Shown piece by piece: positions 26,460 through 35,294 of a DNA stretch of 46,053 nucleotides. The notes beneath the pieces are model-generated. The model was not told the DNA's origin. It searched no databases and saw nothing but the letters and a program-made list of their open reading frames with translations. This DNA comes from Corynebacterium sp. (lineage in GTDB: Bacteria > Actinomycetota > Actinomycetes > Mycobacteriales > Mycobacteriaceae): contig NZ_JAUNKC010000026.1 of the NCBI RefSeq assembly GCF_030532965.1, forward strand, positions 1 through 46,053, in the 5' to 3' direction. Position 1 is the stretch's first letter. The number at the start of each line of letters is the position of its first letter. The position numbers were made by a program, and so were the translations under genes.

Positions 26460-27203
26460 CTAGGTCCAGTCGAAGGTTAAAAGGGCGATGCGGGTTTCGG
26501 GGTCGAAAAATAGCAAGATCGCATCGGGGCCAAAATCAAAATAGCTGTAGCCGGGGACTGCGCCGATGAAACGAAATGGGCGACCATCGTCGGTAATCGG
26601 GAACGTTGCGGTTTCTGTACCTGATTCCGTGTCCACGGTTATGTCGCGGGTGGGGAAGGATCCCGCATACTGCCAGTTCCCCACACATGGTGGTTCGTGC
26701 CAAACGTCGAGAAAAGGCAACGGATTGGTACGGGGATGTTTAAGGCCGAACGGTTTGCCGAAAATACGGCGGCCGAGTACGCCGTGTTTGTGGTAGAACT
26801 GCTTGTGCTTTTGGTAGCTTTTCTGCGATTCTTTTGTGAACCCCACAAAATCCGGATCGTGGGCAATCGGGGATTCCGGGTTTAGGGAGTGGAAATAGCG
26901 CCAGTCGCCGAGAAACTCATATCGGTTGTCGTCGGTGAGGCGAAAGCCAACCCAGTTCGTACACGCGTAGGTACTGTGATACTTTTCCGTGCCTTCGCCG
27001 AGGAGGGAAGCACCGTTGTGCTCAACGGGACACACCAAATGGACGGTCCCGGATAGCTCCGGGTCAACTGCAGATAGATCGATGGACAGCAAGGGAAGCA
27101 GAATTTTTGCTGCCTGGGCGATGTCCTCTTCGGAACCAACAAATACGGACTGTGGCTCTGGGTAGGGGACAATTGACTCAGAAAGGGTGGTAAGGCGGGG
27201 CAT
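26460..27203 (-). CDS. Unrecognised 247-residue protein, copy 3 of 3
   Basis: First gene of the minus-strand trio. It shares the layout of copies 1 and 2: N-terminal PEPQSVFVGSEEDIAQAAK, core YACTNWVGFRLTDDNRYEFL then GDWRYFH, variable centre (KSYQKHKQFYHKHGVLGRR), and C-terminal ILLFFDPETRIALLTFDWT. No export signal. The set lies immediately beyond the beta-helix cluster and, like it, expanded by tandem duplication, which hints at similar diversifying pressure (inference). Confidence 0.75.
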   Translation of the reverse strand: MPRLTTLSESIVPYPEPQSVFVGSEEDIAQAAKILLPLLSIDLSAVDPELSGTVHLVCPVEHNGASLLGEGTEKYHSTYACTNWVGFRLTDDNRYEFLGDWRYFHSLNPESPIAHDPDFVGFTKESQKSYQKHKQFYHKHGVLGRRIFGKPFGLKHPRTNPLPFLDVWHEPPCVGNWQYAGSFPTRDITVDTESGTETATFPITDDGRPFRFIGAVPGYSYFDFGPDAILLFFDPETRIALLTFDWT

Positions 27204-27258
27204 ATTTCCAAGATGGTAACAGAGCGTATGGGGTACGTTGCGTGGTTTTGCGTAAGTG

Positions 27259-28272
27259 TTATTCCCGTATCGGAAGCGGCGTGGCGAAATAGTCCGCGCC
27301 GGTTAACGCCTGGTCAGCAAAGGACAACACCCACACACTGGCTTTCTTCGCGGGAAATGAATCCATCGGTAAGGTGCCAGTAGCTGACAGCCAGGCGACT
27401 AAATCGGGGATTAATAGCCCTTGTGAAACCACGACGCTGGTGCCGCCAGTGTTGATAAGGTCGCTAAACCATTGTTGGCACTGTGCGAGCGAGGTGATCC
27501 ATGCATCGTCGCCAGCTTCAGGGGCGACGGTAGTATCCAGGTTGATGTGGTTCGCGATTGAAGCGGCGGTGTCAATACAGCGAACCGGTGGGGCAGAAAC
27601 CACCCGATCGGGATGATAGGCGGCCACCAGCGGGGCGAGGAATTGTGCTTGGCGTTCTCCCTTTTTTGTCAGTGGGCGCAGGTGGTCGTCATCATTCCAG
27701 GTGTCGCGCGATTGCGCTTTCGCGTGCCGAACCAGAATAAGGCGTGCGGTTGTTGGTGTCAGACAGCGTTTGGCGGCTTTATCGAGTACCTGCTTATCGG
27801 CCGGATAGGTGAGCAATTCTAGCGCTAAATCACGCGGCAGCCACCGGATTTCATCAACTTCGTCGTTGGGGTGGAACTCGCCATCAAGTACTTCGCTGGC
27901 CCAGTAATACACCACTTTGGTCCGGTTGTGTACCGGGTAGACGACTCGGCCCAAGAGCTTTCCCAATTGGACGCGGTATCCAGTTTCCTCGGCGATCTCC
28001 CGAACCGCAGCTACCGCTAAGGATTCGCCGGGATCGACCTTGCCCTTTGCCAAGGACCAATCGTCGTAAAACGGGCGGTGAATACACGCGTACTCCAATT
28101 CGCCAGCGTCGCCGCGTCGCCACAGCACTGCGCCTGCGGCGAACACCGGGCGGTGAATACCGGCGGAAACATCGGCTGGAATTTCCTGAAACCGACCAGT
28201 TAAAAATTCGCCCGTCTGGGGCTTCGGTGGAAGCTGCTGGGTGGTGGGTGATTCTTTCGATACGTCAGCCAT
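27259..28272 (-). CDS. mutT1: NUDIX hydrolase fused to a histidine phosphatase (MutT1 type)
   Basis: I choose ATG 28272 (MADVSKESP), preceded by AAGGAAACCACC; the frame is open 25 codons further. 337 residues. The N-terminal NUDIX domain has KGKVDPGES...REIAEETGY (about residues 70-95). The C-terminal phosphoglycerate-mutase-like domain begins [14 protein letters not shown] (RH catalytic motif, about 170) with [14 protein letters not shown] further on. This two-domain build is that of mycobacterial MutT1, which sanitises oxidised guanine nucleotides (8-oxo-dGTP and diadenosine polyphosphates). It is divergent from gpsA, as in related genomes. Confidence 0.85.
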   Translation of the reverse strand: MADVSKESPTTQQLPPKPQTGEFLTGRFQEIPADVSAGIHRPVFAAGAVLWRRGDAGELEYACIHRPFYDDWSLAKGKVDPGESLAVAAVREIAEETGYRVQLGKLLGRVVYPVHNRTKVVYYWASEVLDGEFHPNDEVDEIRWLPRDLALELLTYPADKQVLDKAAKRCLTPTTARLILVRHAKAQSRDTWNDDDHLRPLTKKGERQAQFLAPLVAAYHPDRVVSAPPVRCIDTAASIANHINLDTTVAPEAGDDAWITSLAQCQQWFSDLINTGGTSVVVSQGLLIPDLVAWLSATGTLPMDSFPAKKASVWVLSFADQALTGADYFATPLPIRE

Positions 28273-28476
28273 GGTGGTTTCCTTGTTATCTCTGCCGAAA
28301 ATGCTTGTAGAAATAACACTAGAGGTACCCAATATAAGACCGCACATTGTGTGCGATGGTGGGGTGTGGAGATGAATCGTAAAAACGCTGAAGTTTCTTT
28401 AGGTAAGGTAAAACGAAACATTCGACTGCAAAACCGGATGAGGACACTCACGAACTCACTAGGCACGGAGGACAAC

Positions 28477-29475
28477 ATGGCAACAGTAGCGGTAATGGGG
28501 GCTGGTTCGTGGGGAACAACGCTGGCCAAAGTGTTTGCCGACGCCGGAAGCGATGTCACCTTATGGGCCCGGCGCGAAGAAGTGGCTGATTTAATCAACC
28601 GCAATCACCGCAATCCGGACTACCTCACCGATATCGCACTACCTGCCACCCTCACCGCAACCGCTGACTACCGGTCGGCCTTGTCAGGTGCTGACATTGT
28701 GGTGCTAGCGGTGCCGAGCCAGACTTTAAGAGACAACCTGACGTTGTGGGCTGAGTCAATCCCGCAAACCGCAACGGTTGTCAGCCTGGCTAAGGGCATA
28801 GAAAAGGGTACGTACCTGCGCATGAGCGAGCTGATCGCCGAGGTGGCTGGTATAGAACAAGACCGGATCGCGGTGTTATCCGGCCCCAACCTCGCCCGCG
28901 AGATCGCGGAGCAACAACCAGCGGCCACTGTGATTGCGTGTTCGGATGAAAAGCGCGCACAATTGGTGCAGCAAGCTGTCGGCGCACCGTATTTCCGGCC
29001 CTATACCAATACCGATGTTGTGGGCTGCGAAATCGGCGGTGCCTGCAAAAACGTCATCGCCTTGGCGTGCGGCATGGCGTCCGGGCGGGGGTTGGGTGAA
29101 AACACCCTAGCGTCAGTAATCACCCGGGGGTTGGCGGAGATCACCCGGCTGGGTGTGGCTATGGGTGCCGATCCCCGCACGTTTGCCGGGCTTGCTGGAT
29201 TAGGGGATTTGGTTGCTACTTGTTCTTCGCCGCTATCGCGTAACCGCAGTTTTGGCCATCGGCTTGGCCAGGGCGGCACTCTTGACCAGGCGCGGCAGGC
29301 TACCCACGGACAGGTGGCGGAGGGGGTAACGTCTTCCGCGTCGATCTTCGAATTAGCTACCGGTCTCGGCGTCGAAATGCCCATTACACAGGCGGTTTAT
29401 GGGGTGTGCCACAAAGGGCTTGCGGTTGACGATATGGTGTCGGCCCTCATGGGGCGCACCAAGAAGTCGGAATAA
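28477..29475 (+). CDS. gpsA: Glycerol-3-phosphate dehydrogenase [NAD(P)+]
   Basis: Reduces dihydroxyacetone phosphate to sn-glycerol 3-phosphate for phospholipid synthesis. Start ATG 28477 follows GGAGGACAAC; the longer open frame upstream has no family similarity. 332 residues, the usual size. Rossmann motif [20 protein letters not shown] at the N-terminus, [31 protein letters not shown], and the catalytic-domain [17 protein letters not shown] and [20 protein letters not shown]. ddl follows 27 bases later, so they are likely one operon. Confidence 0.97.
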   Translation: MATVAVMGAGSWGTTLAKVFADAGSDVTLWARREEVADLINRNHRNPDYLTDIALPATLTATADYRSALSGADIVVLAVPSQTLRDNLTLWAESIPQTATVVSLAKGIEKGTYLRMSELIAEVAGIEQDRIAVLSGPNLAREIAEQQPAATVIACSDEKRAQLVQQAVGAPYFRPYTNTDVVGCEIGGACKNVIALACGMASGRGLGENTLASVITRGLAEITRLGVAMGADPRTFAGLAGLGDLVATCSSPLSRNRSFGHRLGQGGTLDQARQATHGQVAEGVTSSASIFELATGLGVEMPITQAVYGVCHKGLAVDDMVSALMGRTKKSE

Positions 29476-29502
29476 TCACGTTGGATAGTAAAGTAGATCG
29501 GC

Positions 29503-30606
29503 ATGAGCCTACATTCTGATTCTTCTCAGCCAACCAAAAACCGCATTAAAGTAGCCGTAATCTACGGTGGCCGAAGCTCCGAGCACTCCGTGTCCTGTGT
29601 GTCGGCCGGTGCGATCATGGCGCATCTCGACCCGGCGGTTTACGAAGTGTTTCCCATCGGTATCACCCACGATGGCACGTGGACGGTGGGCGAAGAGAAT
29701 CTAGACAAGCTCAAAACCAAAGACCGGGTCATGCCGGAAGTGGAACTCAAACAAGAAGTGTCTTTATCCATTGATCCTAAAACCAAAGGGCAGTTCCGTT
29801 ACAGTGACGGCACCATTTACGCCACGGTTGATGTGATTTTCCCAGTGCTGCACGGCCTTTACGGCGAAGACGGAACCATCCAAGGCATGCTTGAACTCTC
29901 CGGCACTCCTTATGTCGGTTCGGGAGTGTTGTCTTCCGCGTGCGGCATGGATAAGGAATACACCAAGAAACTACTGGCGGCCGAAGGCTTGCCGGTTGGC
30001 AAGGAAGTAATCCTGCGCGGCGAAGAAGAATTGACCCAGGCTGATAAAAACATGCTGGGCCTGCCGGTTTTCGTTAAACCGGCACGGGGTGGTTCCTCGA
30101 TTGGTATTTCCCGAGTGGCCAGCTGGGAGGACTTCGACGCTGCGGTGGCAGAGGCGCATAAATACGACACCAAAGTGATCGTCGAAGCAGAAATCGTCGG
30201 CGCTGAGGTGGAGTGCGGTGTCTTGGAACGCCCCGACGGTACGCTGGTCACTTCCGTTCCTGCCCAATTGGTCGATACCAATTCTGGCGACGAAGGTTTC
30301 TATGGTTTTGATACCAAATATCTCGACGATGTTGTCACCGCCTTAATCCCGGCACCGCTCGACGAGGCAACGACGGCGCTTATCCAATCGTTGGCATTGG
30401 AGGCGTTTAAGGCGTTGAACTGCGTGAGCTTGGCCCGGGTGGATTTCTTCGTCACCGCGGCAGGCCCGGTCTTAAACGAGATAAACACCATGCCTGGCTT
30501 TACCCCGATCTCGATGTACCCGCAGGTATTCGCGGCCACGGGCATAAGCTACGAAGAGTTGCTGGACACATTAATCCAGCGTGCGCTTACGCTGGGTGAA
30601 CACTAG
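29503..30606 (+). CDS. ddl: D-alanine-D-alanine ligase
   Basis: 367 residues, typical of Ddl. Joins two D-alanines for peptidoglycan. N-terminal VAVIYGGRSSEHSVSCVSAG; PVLHGLYGEDGTIQGMLEL; ATP-grasp stretch VFVKPARGGSSIGISRV; metal-binding end LNEINTMPGFTPISMYPQVF. Downstream of gpsA in the same direction, an order also common in mycobacteria. A strong hairpin follows the stop codon. Confidence 0.97.
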   Translation: MSLHSDSSQPTKNRIKVAVIYGGRSSEHSVSCVSAGAIMAHLDPAVYEVFPIGITHDGTWTVGEENLDKLKTKDRVMPEVELKQEVSLSIDPKTKGQFRYSDGTIYATVDVIFPVLHGLYGEDGTIQGMLELSGTPYVGSGVLSSACGMDKEYTKKLLAAEGLPVGKEVILRGEEELTQADKNMLGLPVFVKPARGGSSIGISRVASWEDFDAAVAEAHKYDTKVIVEAEIVGAEVECGVLERPDGTLVTSVPAQLVDTNSGDEGFYGFDTKYLDDVVTALIPAPLDEATTALIQSLALEAFKALNCVSLARVDFFVTAAGPVLNEINTMPGFTPISMYPQVFAATGISYEELLDTLIQRALTLGEH

Positions 30607-30611
30607 CACTG

Positions 30612-30642
30612 AGCTTGTCGACGCTTGATACGTCGGCAAGCT
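30612..30642. terminator. Bidirectional hairpin between ddl and the RHH gene
   Basis: AGCTTGTCGACG (30612-30623) pairs with CGTCGGCAAGCT (30631-30642, one G-U). GTTTTT follows after 8 bases on the plus strand. It overlaps the stop codon of the convergent minus-strand gene and can serve both. Confidence 0.65.
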
Positions 30643-30838
30643 AAGCAGAGGTTTTTGGGGGACGGCCGCGCCGGGGGATTTCCTGGGTGTCTTTTGGAAG
30701 CCGTCCGGCTTTCCGCAGGCTCTCCCGCAGCATGACTTCGATCTGAGCGTTGACGCTGCGCATTTCCTGGTTCGCCCAGGCTGCGATTGCGTCGTAGACC
30801 GCAGGGTCGATGCGAAGCGGGACGTTTTTTCGAGCCAT
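30641..30838 (-). CDS. Arc-like ribbon-helix-helix DNA-binding protein
   Basis: 65 residues from ATG 30838 (MARKNVPLRIDPAVYDAIAA); the frame is open further but the extension lies in the SPFH gene. The short strand VPLRID followed by two helices, with VNAQIEVMLRESLRKAG, is the ribbon-helix-helix pattern of Arc, VapB and HicB-type regulators. The tail RRGRPPKTSA is basic, like an AT-hook. It lies 11 bases after the SPFH gene and shares its transcript. It may bind the double TGATATCA site upstream of that operon (inference). No toxin gene is adjacent. Confidence 0.75.
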   Translation of the reverse strand: MARKNVPLRIDPAVYDAIAAWANQEMRSVNAQIEVMLRESLRKAGRLPKDTQEIPRRGRPPKTSA

Positions 30839-30849
30839 TACCGGTTGTT

Positions 30850-31821
30850 TTATGTGTAGAGGGAACCTGTGTTGACCACTGGTTGGGTGGCGGTATCTGA
30901 GCACAGAACGACTAAGAGGTTAGACACCATTGAGGCGCGGCGTTCTGGGTCGAGATCGACAATATCACGTTGCTCCAATTGGTCGAGAGCGGATTTGACC
31001 ATTCCTACGGCGCCTTCGACGATGGTTTCTCGCGCGTCGACGATGGCGGAGGCTTGTTGCCGTTGCAGCATCGCTTGGGCGATTTCGGGCGCATAGGACA
31101 GCGCGGAGATCCTGGTCTCAATGATTTCTAGTCCAGCGATAGCGGCGCGGGCGGCGACTTCTTCCGCGAGCTCCGCCGAAACCACATCGGTTGAACCGGA
31201 CAGCGATGGCACGGTGGTGACGTCCGCGGAGTCGTATGGGTGGGTGGTGGCAACGTGGCGAAGCGCGGATTCGGATTGGGAGTGGATGAATTCATCCATG
31301 TCTTCCACTGCGAAAATTGCTTTTGCGGTGTCGGCGACTTGCCACACGATGATCGCCCCAATATTGATGGGGTTTCCGTTGAGGTCGTTGACTTTAATGG
31401 CGTTCGTTTCGAAGTTTCGCACCTTGACGCTGACCTTGGTGGTGGTGCACAGCGGCGGCACTAAGCATAGGCCGGTTCGCCGGACGGTTCCGATGTAGCG
31501 GCCGAAGAATTGCACGACTTTAGTTTCACCCGGATTGATGATGCGAACCATGCTGAAGATCGCCGCAGTCGCGAACACGAGGACAATTCCGACGACAAGC
31601 CGGGGGATTGCCGTGGTGCCTGTTTCGGTTTGGGCGGTGGCACCTGCGATGAGATTTCCGGCGATGATGATGAAGACGATTCCGGCGGCAATGGCAACGC
31701 CGGCGGCTGCGGCGCCTTGGCTCCATGCTCGTTGCTCAGTGATGTCTACAATAGCCCCACCGTGTCCCACTGGGGTGGCAGTAGCCAGTGGATCTTGGGT
31801 GGCGGCTGTAGGGGTGCCCAT
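30850..31821 (-). CDS. SPFH/band 7 membrane protein
   Basis: 323 residues with two N-terminal membrane segments (about residues 37-60 and 72-92), then a classical SPFH domain: MVRIINPGETKVVQFFGRYI, RRTGLCLVPPLCTTTKVSVK, VNDLNGNPINIGAIIVWQVA, and the helical part AARAAIAGLEIIETRISALS then YAPEIAQAMLQRQQASAIVD. Stomatin/flotillin relatives form oligomeric membrane platforms. AGGAGG precedes the ATG. It is co-transcribed with the RHH gene and preceded by a paired TGATATCA repeat. Confidence 0.88.
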   Translation of the reverse strand: MGTPTAATQDPLATATPVGHGGAIVDITEQRAWSQGAAAAGVAIAAGIVFIIIAGNLIAGATAQTETGTTAIPRLVVGIVLVFATAAIFSMVRIINPGETKVVQFFGRYIGTVRRTGLCLVPPLCTTTKVSVKVRNFETNAIKVNDLNGNPINIGAIIVWQVADTAKAIFAVEDMDEFIHSQSESALRHVATTHPYDSADVTTVPSLSGSTDVVSAELAEEVAARAAIAGLEIIETRISALSYAPEIAQAMLQRQQASAIVDARETIVEGAVGMVKSALDQLEQRDIVDLDPERRASMVSNLLVVLCSDTATQPVVNTGSLYT

Positions 31822-31839
31822 GTCAACCTCCTGACAAAT

Positions 31840-31876
31840 AAAAGTGATATCAAATTAATTAAATGATATCACTTTT
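31840..31876. promoter_or_regulatory. Paired TGATATCA operator-like repeat
   Basis: AAAAGTGATATCA (31840-31852) and TGATATCACTTTT (31864-31876) form a perfect 13-bp inverted repeat around an AT-only spacer. Each arm also contains its own palindrome, TGATATCA, with centres 19 bases apart, nearly two helical turns. It lies 19 bases before the SPFH start. This design suits a ribbon-helix-helix repressor binding as paired dimers. A terminator for the converging Imm22-like transcript is the other reading, but that gene reads away from it. Confidence 0.6.
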
Positions 31877-31941
31877 TGGCCGTGAGGGTCGGACGATGGA
31901 TCAGAAGGCCTACAACCAGAAGAATCCCGCCGGAACACCAC

Positions 31942-32358
31942 TTAATCCATATCGAATTCGCCGATATACACCAAGCCGTTGCGCTCGGTAAACGGGGTAT
32001 CAGAATGAGAAGAATCAGACAGCAAACACACCGCCGTGGCATGGCTAATGCCGTTGTCCATACAGGAAGAAATGATCCCAGGGATCTTATCCTCTGACAC
32101 GTCGGTGTCGTCGAAAAGCTCAGCGACAGGAGTATTCGGTCCACAGTACTGAAAATGCGCGAAATCTGGGTCGTACTCGTCCAAACCGGCATCCCGGCTA
32201 AAACCAGAAGGTTCAGGCAGTGGTTTCGTACCTGCATATTGCTCCGGCGTTAAACACTGCTCTTCCACATAGTCATCGAATTCCTGCTCCGTTACTGGTT
32301 GGAGGAATAACCACAAATGGGAGCGATCAAATTCTTCCCACGGTTCCATTACTTCCAT
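31942..32358 (-). CDS. Imm22-like small acidic protein
   Basis: 138 residues, ATG 32358 preceded by AAAGGAG. It is highly acidic, with HLWLFLQPVTEQEFDDYVEE at the N-terminus, LDEYDPDFAHFQYCGP in the centre, VAELFDDTDVSEDKIPGIIS, then ATAVCLLSD. The order 'xxLWL...F..Y......YDPDF......ISxATAVxLL' resembles immunity protein 22 (Imm22, PF14112). No toxin is visible next to it; it follows the DUF3515 gene by 48 bases. An orphan immunity-type protein is possible. Confidence 0.68.
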   Translation of the reverse strand: MEVMEPWEEFDRSHLWLFLQPVTEQEFDDYVEEQCLTPEQYAGTKPLPEPSGFSRDAGLDEYDPDFAHFQYCGPNTPVAELFDDTDVSEDKIPGIISSCMDNGISHATAVCLLSDSSHSDTPFTERNGLVYIGEFDMD

Positions 32359-32406
32359 GCTCCTTTGGTTGGTCGGTTCCGAGTTCAGCCCTGAGCTGCT
32401 CGGCTA

Positions 32407-33360
32407 CTACTGGGTCTCCTGCGTGTGTGTGGCTATAACGTCGCCTAAACTTACCAAGGCAGGATTGCCGATGGATTGCGGCATCGACACCGCAATATTT
32501 ATGTCCCGGCCCACCGGATACCAGGTGGCGGCGGTGGTACCGTTACCAAGTACTGTGTCCTCGAACCAGGCAATCTCATTAACCTGCTGGAGCCGGGCAC
32601 CCGCCGCGTAGTTTTCTGGAAAACCAACCCCACAGCGTAACGCAATGGGCTCGCGATCGCGGGCGCGCCACGCTGCCATTTGATCCGGCAATGAAACATC
32701 CGTTACCCGGGTATACCGAGTTTCGGTGCCGATGGATTCCGGAAGATCAGCAAGCAATTCAGCGCACTGTTGTGCCGTAGCGGGATCACTATCAACCGTC
32801 GCAAGCGGAATCGGATGCGGCGACGGATCGGACACCGCTAGCGTTTCAATAGCTGGTGCCAGGTCAGTGGCAAGATCAATCGCTGTGTGTGATCCCAACC
32901 CTTGCTCATCAGTGGTAACCGCCACAACCTTGTTCCGATTCACCGCGTACATCGTGCGCATCGACGAGCCCGGAGTGGCATCGACAACGGTAAGCCACGA
33001 CGTGCCTGAGACGTCGTCAAGCGTGGAAAGGGCCGTATACTGGAACGGCAATTCCACCCCGCACCGCACCGTAACCTGCTCTATGGACGACGATTTCCAC
33101 GCGGCCGCGCCGGGCGGTGCCGGATCGACAATACCGACCCTGCGGTGCCCGATGACCGTATCCGGAAGCGCCGCTAAAAACTGAGCACATTCTTCAGAGT
33201 TTGCCTCCGGCGTATCCAACGTAGCCATCGCTACCGGCTGCAAGGCCGCCTTATCGAAAACAACCTTGGCGCCGATTAACACCCCAATAACCAATAACAC
33301 GCCCAGAACCAGGGCGATGATGATGGGGGTTTTCTTAAACGAAGAATCCTCAGTGCTCAT
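32407..33360 (-). CDS. DUF3515-family membrane protein with an internal duplication
   Basis: 317 residues; one N-terminal membrane segment (PIIIALVLGVLLVIGVLIGA, about 12-31), exported domain after it. DUF3515 proteins sit next to ddl/thiL in corynebacteria and mycobacteria, as here. The exported part is duplicated: EECAQFLAALPDTV...AAW...VTVRCGVELP...(about 55-110) recurs as QQCAELLADLPESI...AAWRA...IALRCGVGFP...(about 200-255). Each half has a Cys pair that could form a disulfide. The usual family length is about half of this. Role unknown. Confidence 0.8.
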   Translation of the reverse strand: MSTEDSSFKKTPIIIALVLGVLLVIGVLIGAKVVFDKAALQPVAMATLDTPEANSEECAQFLAALPDTVIGHRRVGIVDPAPPGAAAWKSSSIEQVTVRCGVELPFQYTALSTLDDVSGTSWLTVVDATPGSSMRTMYAVNRNKVVAVTTDEQGLGSHTAIDLATDLAPAIETLAVSDPSPHPIPLATVDSDPATAQQCAELLADLPESIGTETRYTRVTDVSLPDQMAAWRARDREPIALRCGVGFPENYAAGARLQQVNEIAWFEDTVLGNGTTAATWYPVGRDINIAVSMPQSIGNPALVSLGDVIATHTQETQ

Positions 33361-33508
33361 AGTTTATGAGTGTAACCGGTAACCGTGACATAGCCGCACC
33401 GAAAGGAAAACACGACAATCACCTCACCTACAGCAACTGCTGGGAACTCCGGCAACCAATCAGTAATAATGAGGAATGGACATTCCATACTAAGAAAGTA
33501 ACCAAGTA

Positions 33509-34483
33509 GTGGCGCGCATAGTTAAAACCAAAAAACCCACCTGTGCGGAGGTCGGCGAACAGGCTGTCATCGACGCTATCATCAAACAAGCGCCGTGCAC
33601 CCGAAACGGCGACGATGCCGCAGTCTTAGACTACCTCGCCCCCAATTCCCGGCCAGTAATCTCCACCGACATGCTGGTCGAAGGTCGCCACTTCCGGCGC
33701 GACTGGTCCAGCCCAGCGGAGATCGGCAGAAAGGCTATTACCCAAAACTTCGCCGATGTCGAAGCGATGGGGGCCAGACCCGTGGCAGTCCTCCTCGCCC
33801 TATCCGCCCCCAGCTATACCCGCCTCGACTTCGTTAGCGAATTGGCGCGCGGCATCGCAGAACGCATGAGCGACTACGGCGCAGAGCTCGTTGGCGGCGA
33901 CGTCACCGACGGCGACAGCATCGTCGTCTCCATCACCGGGATCGGCCAATTAGGCGGATCACTTCCAGCACTTCGGCTCGATTACGCCCGCCCAGGTCAA
34001 GCAGTGGTCGCCACCGGCGACATCGGGGAATCAGCGGCAGGCTACGCTCTATTAAACAGATTCGGCCGCAGCGGGGTACCAGCGAAATTTGATCCACTCA
34101 TTCAAGCGCACTGCGCGGCCACCGTTCCACCCGGTCGCGGATTTGTGGCGCGCTCAGCAGGAGTAACCGCAATGACCGATAACTCCGATGGACTCATTCA
34201 CGACGTCCACACCATGGCAAAGAAATCGGGCGTCACGATCAACCTACACTCAGCAGCCATCACACCCAGCCCATTGGTTACCGAAGCAGCGGAATTGCTC
34301 GAAATTGACCCGTGGCAGTTCGTATTAGCTGGCGGGGAAGACCACACACTGATCGGCACAACTTTCGGGCCAGCACCTACCGGTTTTCGAGAAATCGGAA
34401 CCGTAGTACGCCATAATTCAATGGGAGAAACAACCGTCGACAACAAAACACCGCTCTACACCAGCGGTTGGGGAAGCTTTTAA
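33509..34483 (+). CDS. thiL: Thiamine-monophosphate kinase
   Basis: Phosphorylates thiamine monophosphate to the active diphosphate. 324 residues, usual size; GTG start at 33509. AIR-synthase-related motifs: [91 protein letters not shown]. The stop shares a base with the next start (TAATG), so ung is translationally coupled. A short palindrome GGAATG-GA-CATTCC lies at 33473-33486 upstream, near a TAATAAT box. Confidence 0.95.
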   Translation: MARIVKTKKPTCAEVGEQAVIDAIIKQAPCTRNGDDAAVLDYLAPNSRPVISTDMLVEGRHFRRDWSSPAEIGRKAITQNFADVEAMGARPVAVLLALSAPSYTRLDFVSELARGIAERMSDYGAELVGGDVTDGDSIVVSITGIGQLGGSLPALRLDYARPGQAVVATGDIGESAAGYALLNRFGRSGVPAKFDPLIQAHCAATVPPGRGFVARSAGVTAMTDNSDGLIHDVHTMAKKSGVTINLHSAAITPSPLVTEAAELLEIDPWQFVLAGGEDHTLIGTTFGPAPTGFREIGTVVRHNSMGETTVDNKTPLYTSGWGSF

Positions 34484-35283
34484 TGACTACTAACGATCTT
34501 TTCAACGCAGCCAACGTCCCATTCGGCGACACTGACACCCACCTCACACCCCAGGAAGCAGCCAGCCTATCGCCAGTGATGTTGCACGCGGCCGCAGGGA
34601 AATACTTCGACACACTCGAAATTCACCCCAGCTGGCGAAAAATCCTCGAACCTGTCGCCGACGACATCAACAAAGTGGGGGAGTTCCTCGCCGCCGAAGC
34701 CAGCGCCGGAATCGACGTATTCCCACCCGAAGCCGACCGATGGCGTGCATTCCGCCAACCATTCGAAGACGTCAAAGTCCTCATCGTCGGACAAGACCCC
34801 TATCCGACACCAGGACACGCCATGGGACTGTCATTCTCCCTCAAACCAGACGTCCGCCCACTGGCAAAAAGCCTCATTAATATCTTCAAAGAATTAGAAT
34901 CCGACCTGGGGGTACCCCGGCCAGGCAACGGCGACCTAAGCGGCTGGAGCGACCAAGGCGTCATGCTCCTCAACCGCGTCCTATCGGTACGCGGCGGCGC
35001 CAAACAAGCAGGCACCCACCGAAACAAAGGCTGGGAAAAGATCACCGATACCGTGATCGACGGATTAGTAGCACGCAATACACCAATGGTTGCCATCCTA
35101 TGGGGCAAAGACGCCCAAAGCTTGGCACCAGCCTTGGCGGCGTCGCCAAGCGTACGGATCATCCAATCACCACATCCATCACCGCTTTCGGCAAGCCGCG
35201 GCTTCTTCGGATCCAAACCATTTAGTAACGCCAATCGCTATCTAACCGAAATGGGTGCCTCACCAGTTCAGTGGCAACTGTAA
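34483..35283 (+). CDS. ung: Uracil-DNA glycosylase
   Basis: Removes uracil from DNA in base-excision repair. ATG 34483 overlaps the thiL stop. 266 residues, about 40 longer at the N-terminus than compact family members; ATG 34579 ([10 protein letters not shown]) could be an internal start. Signatures: [20 protein letters not shown] (Asp activates water), [14 protein letters not shown], and [20 protein letters not shown] (catalytic His loop). Confidence 0.96.
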   Translation: MTTNDLFNAANVPFGDTDTHLTPQEAASLSPVMLHAAAGKYFDTLEIHPSWRKILEPVADDINKVGEFLAAEASAGIDVFPPEADRWRAFRQPFEDVKVLIVGQDPYPTPGHAMGLSFSLKPDVRPLAKSLINIFKELESDLGVPRPGNGDLSGWSDQGVMLLNRVLSVRGGAKQAGTHRNKGWEKITDTVIDGLVARNTPMVAILWGKDAQSLAPALAASPSVRIIQSPHPSPLSASRGFFGSKPFSNANRYLTEMGASPVQWQL

Positions 35284-35294
35284 GATAACTTTCT

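Noticed and set aside
30641..31821. Toxin-antitoxin pair
   Set aside because: The RHH protein is antitoxin-like, but its partner is a clear SPFH membrane protein, not a toxin.
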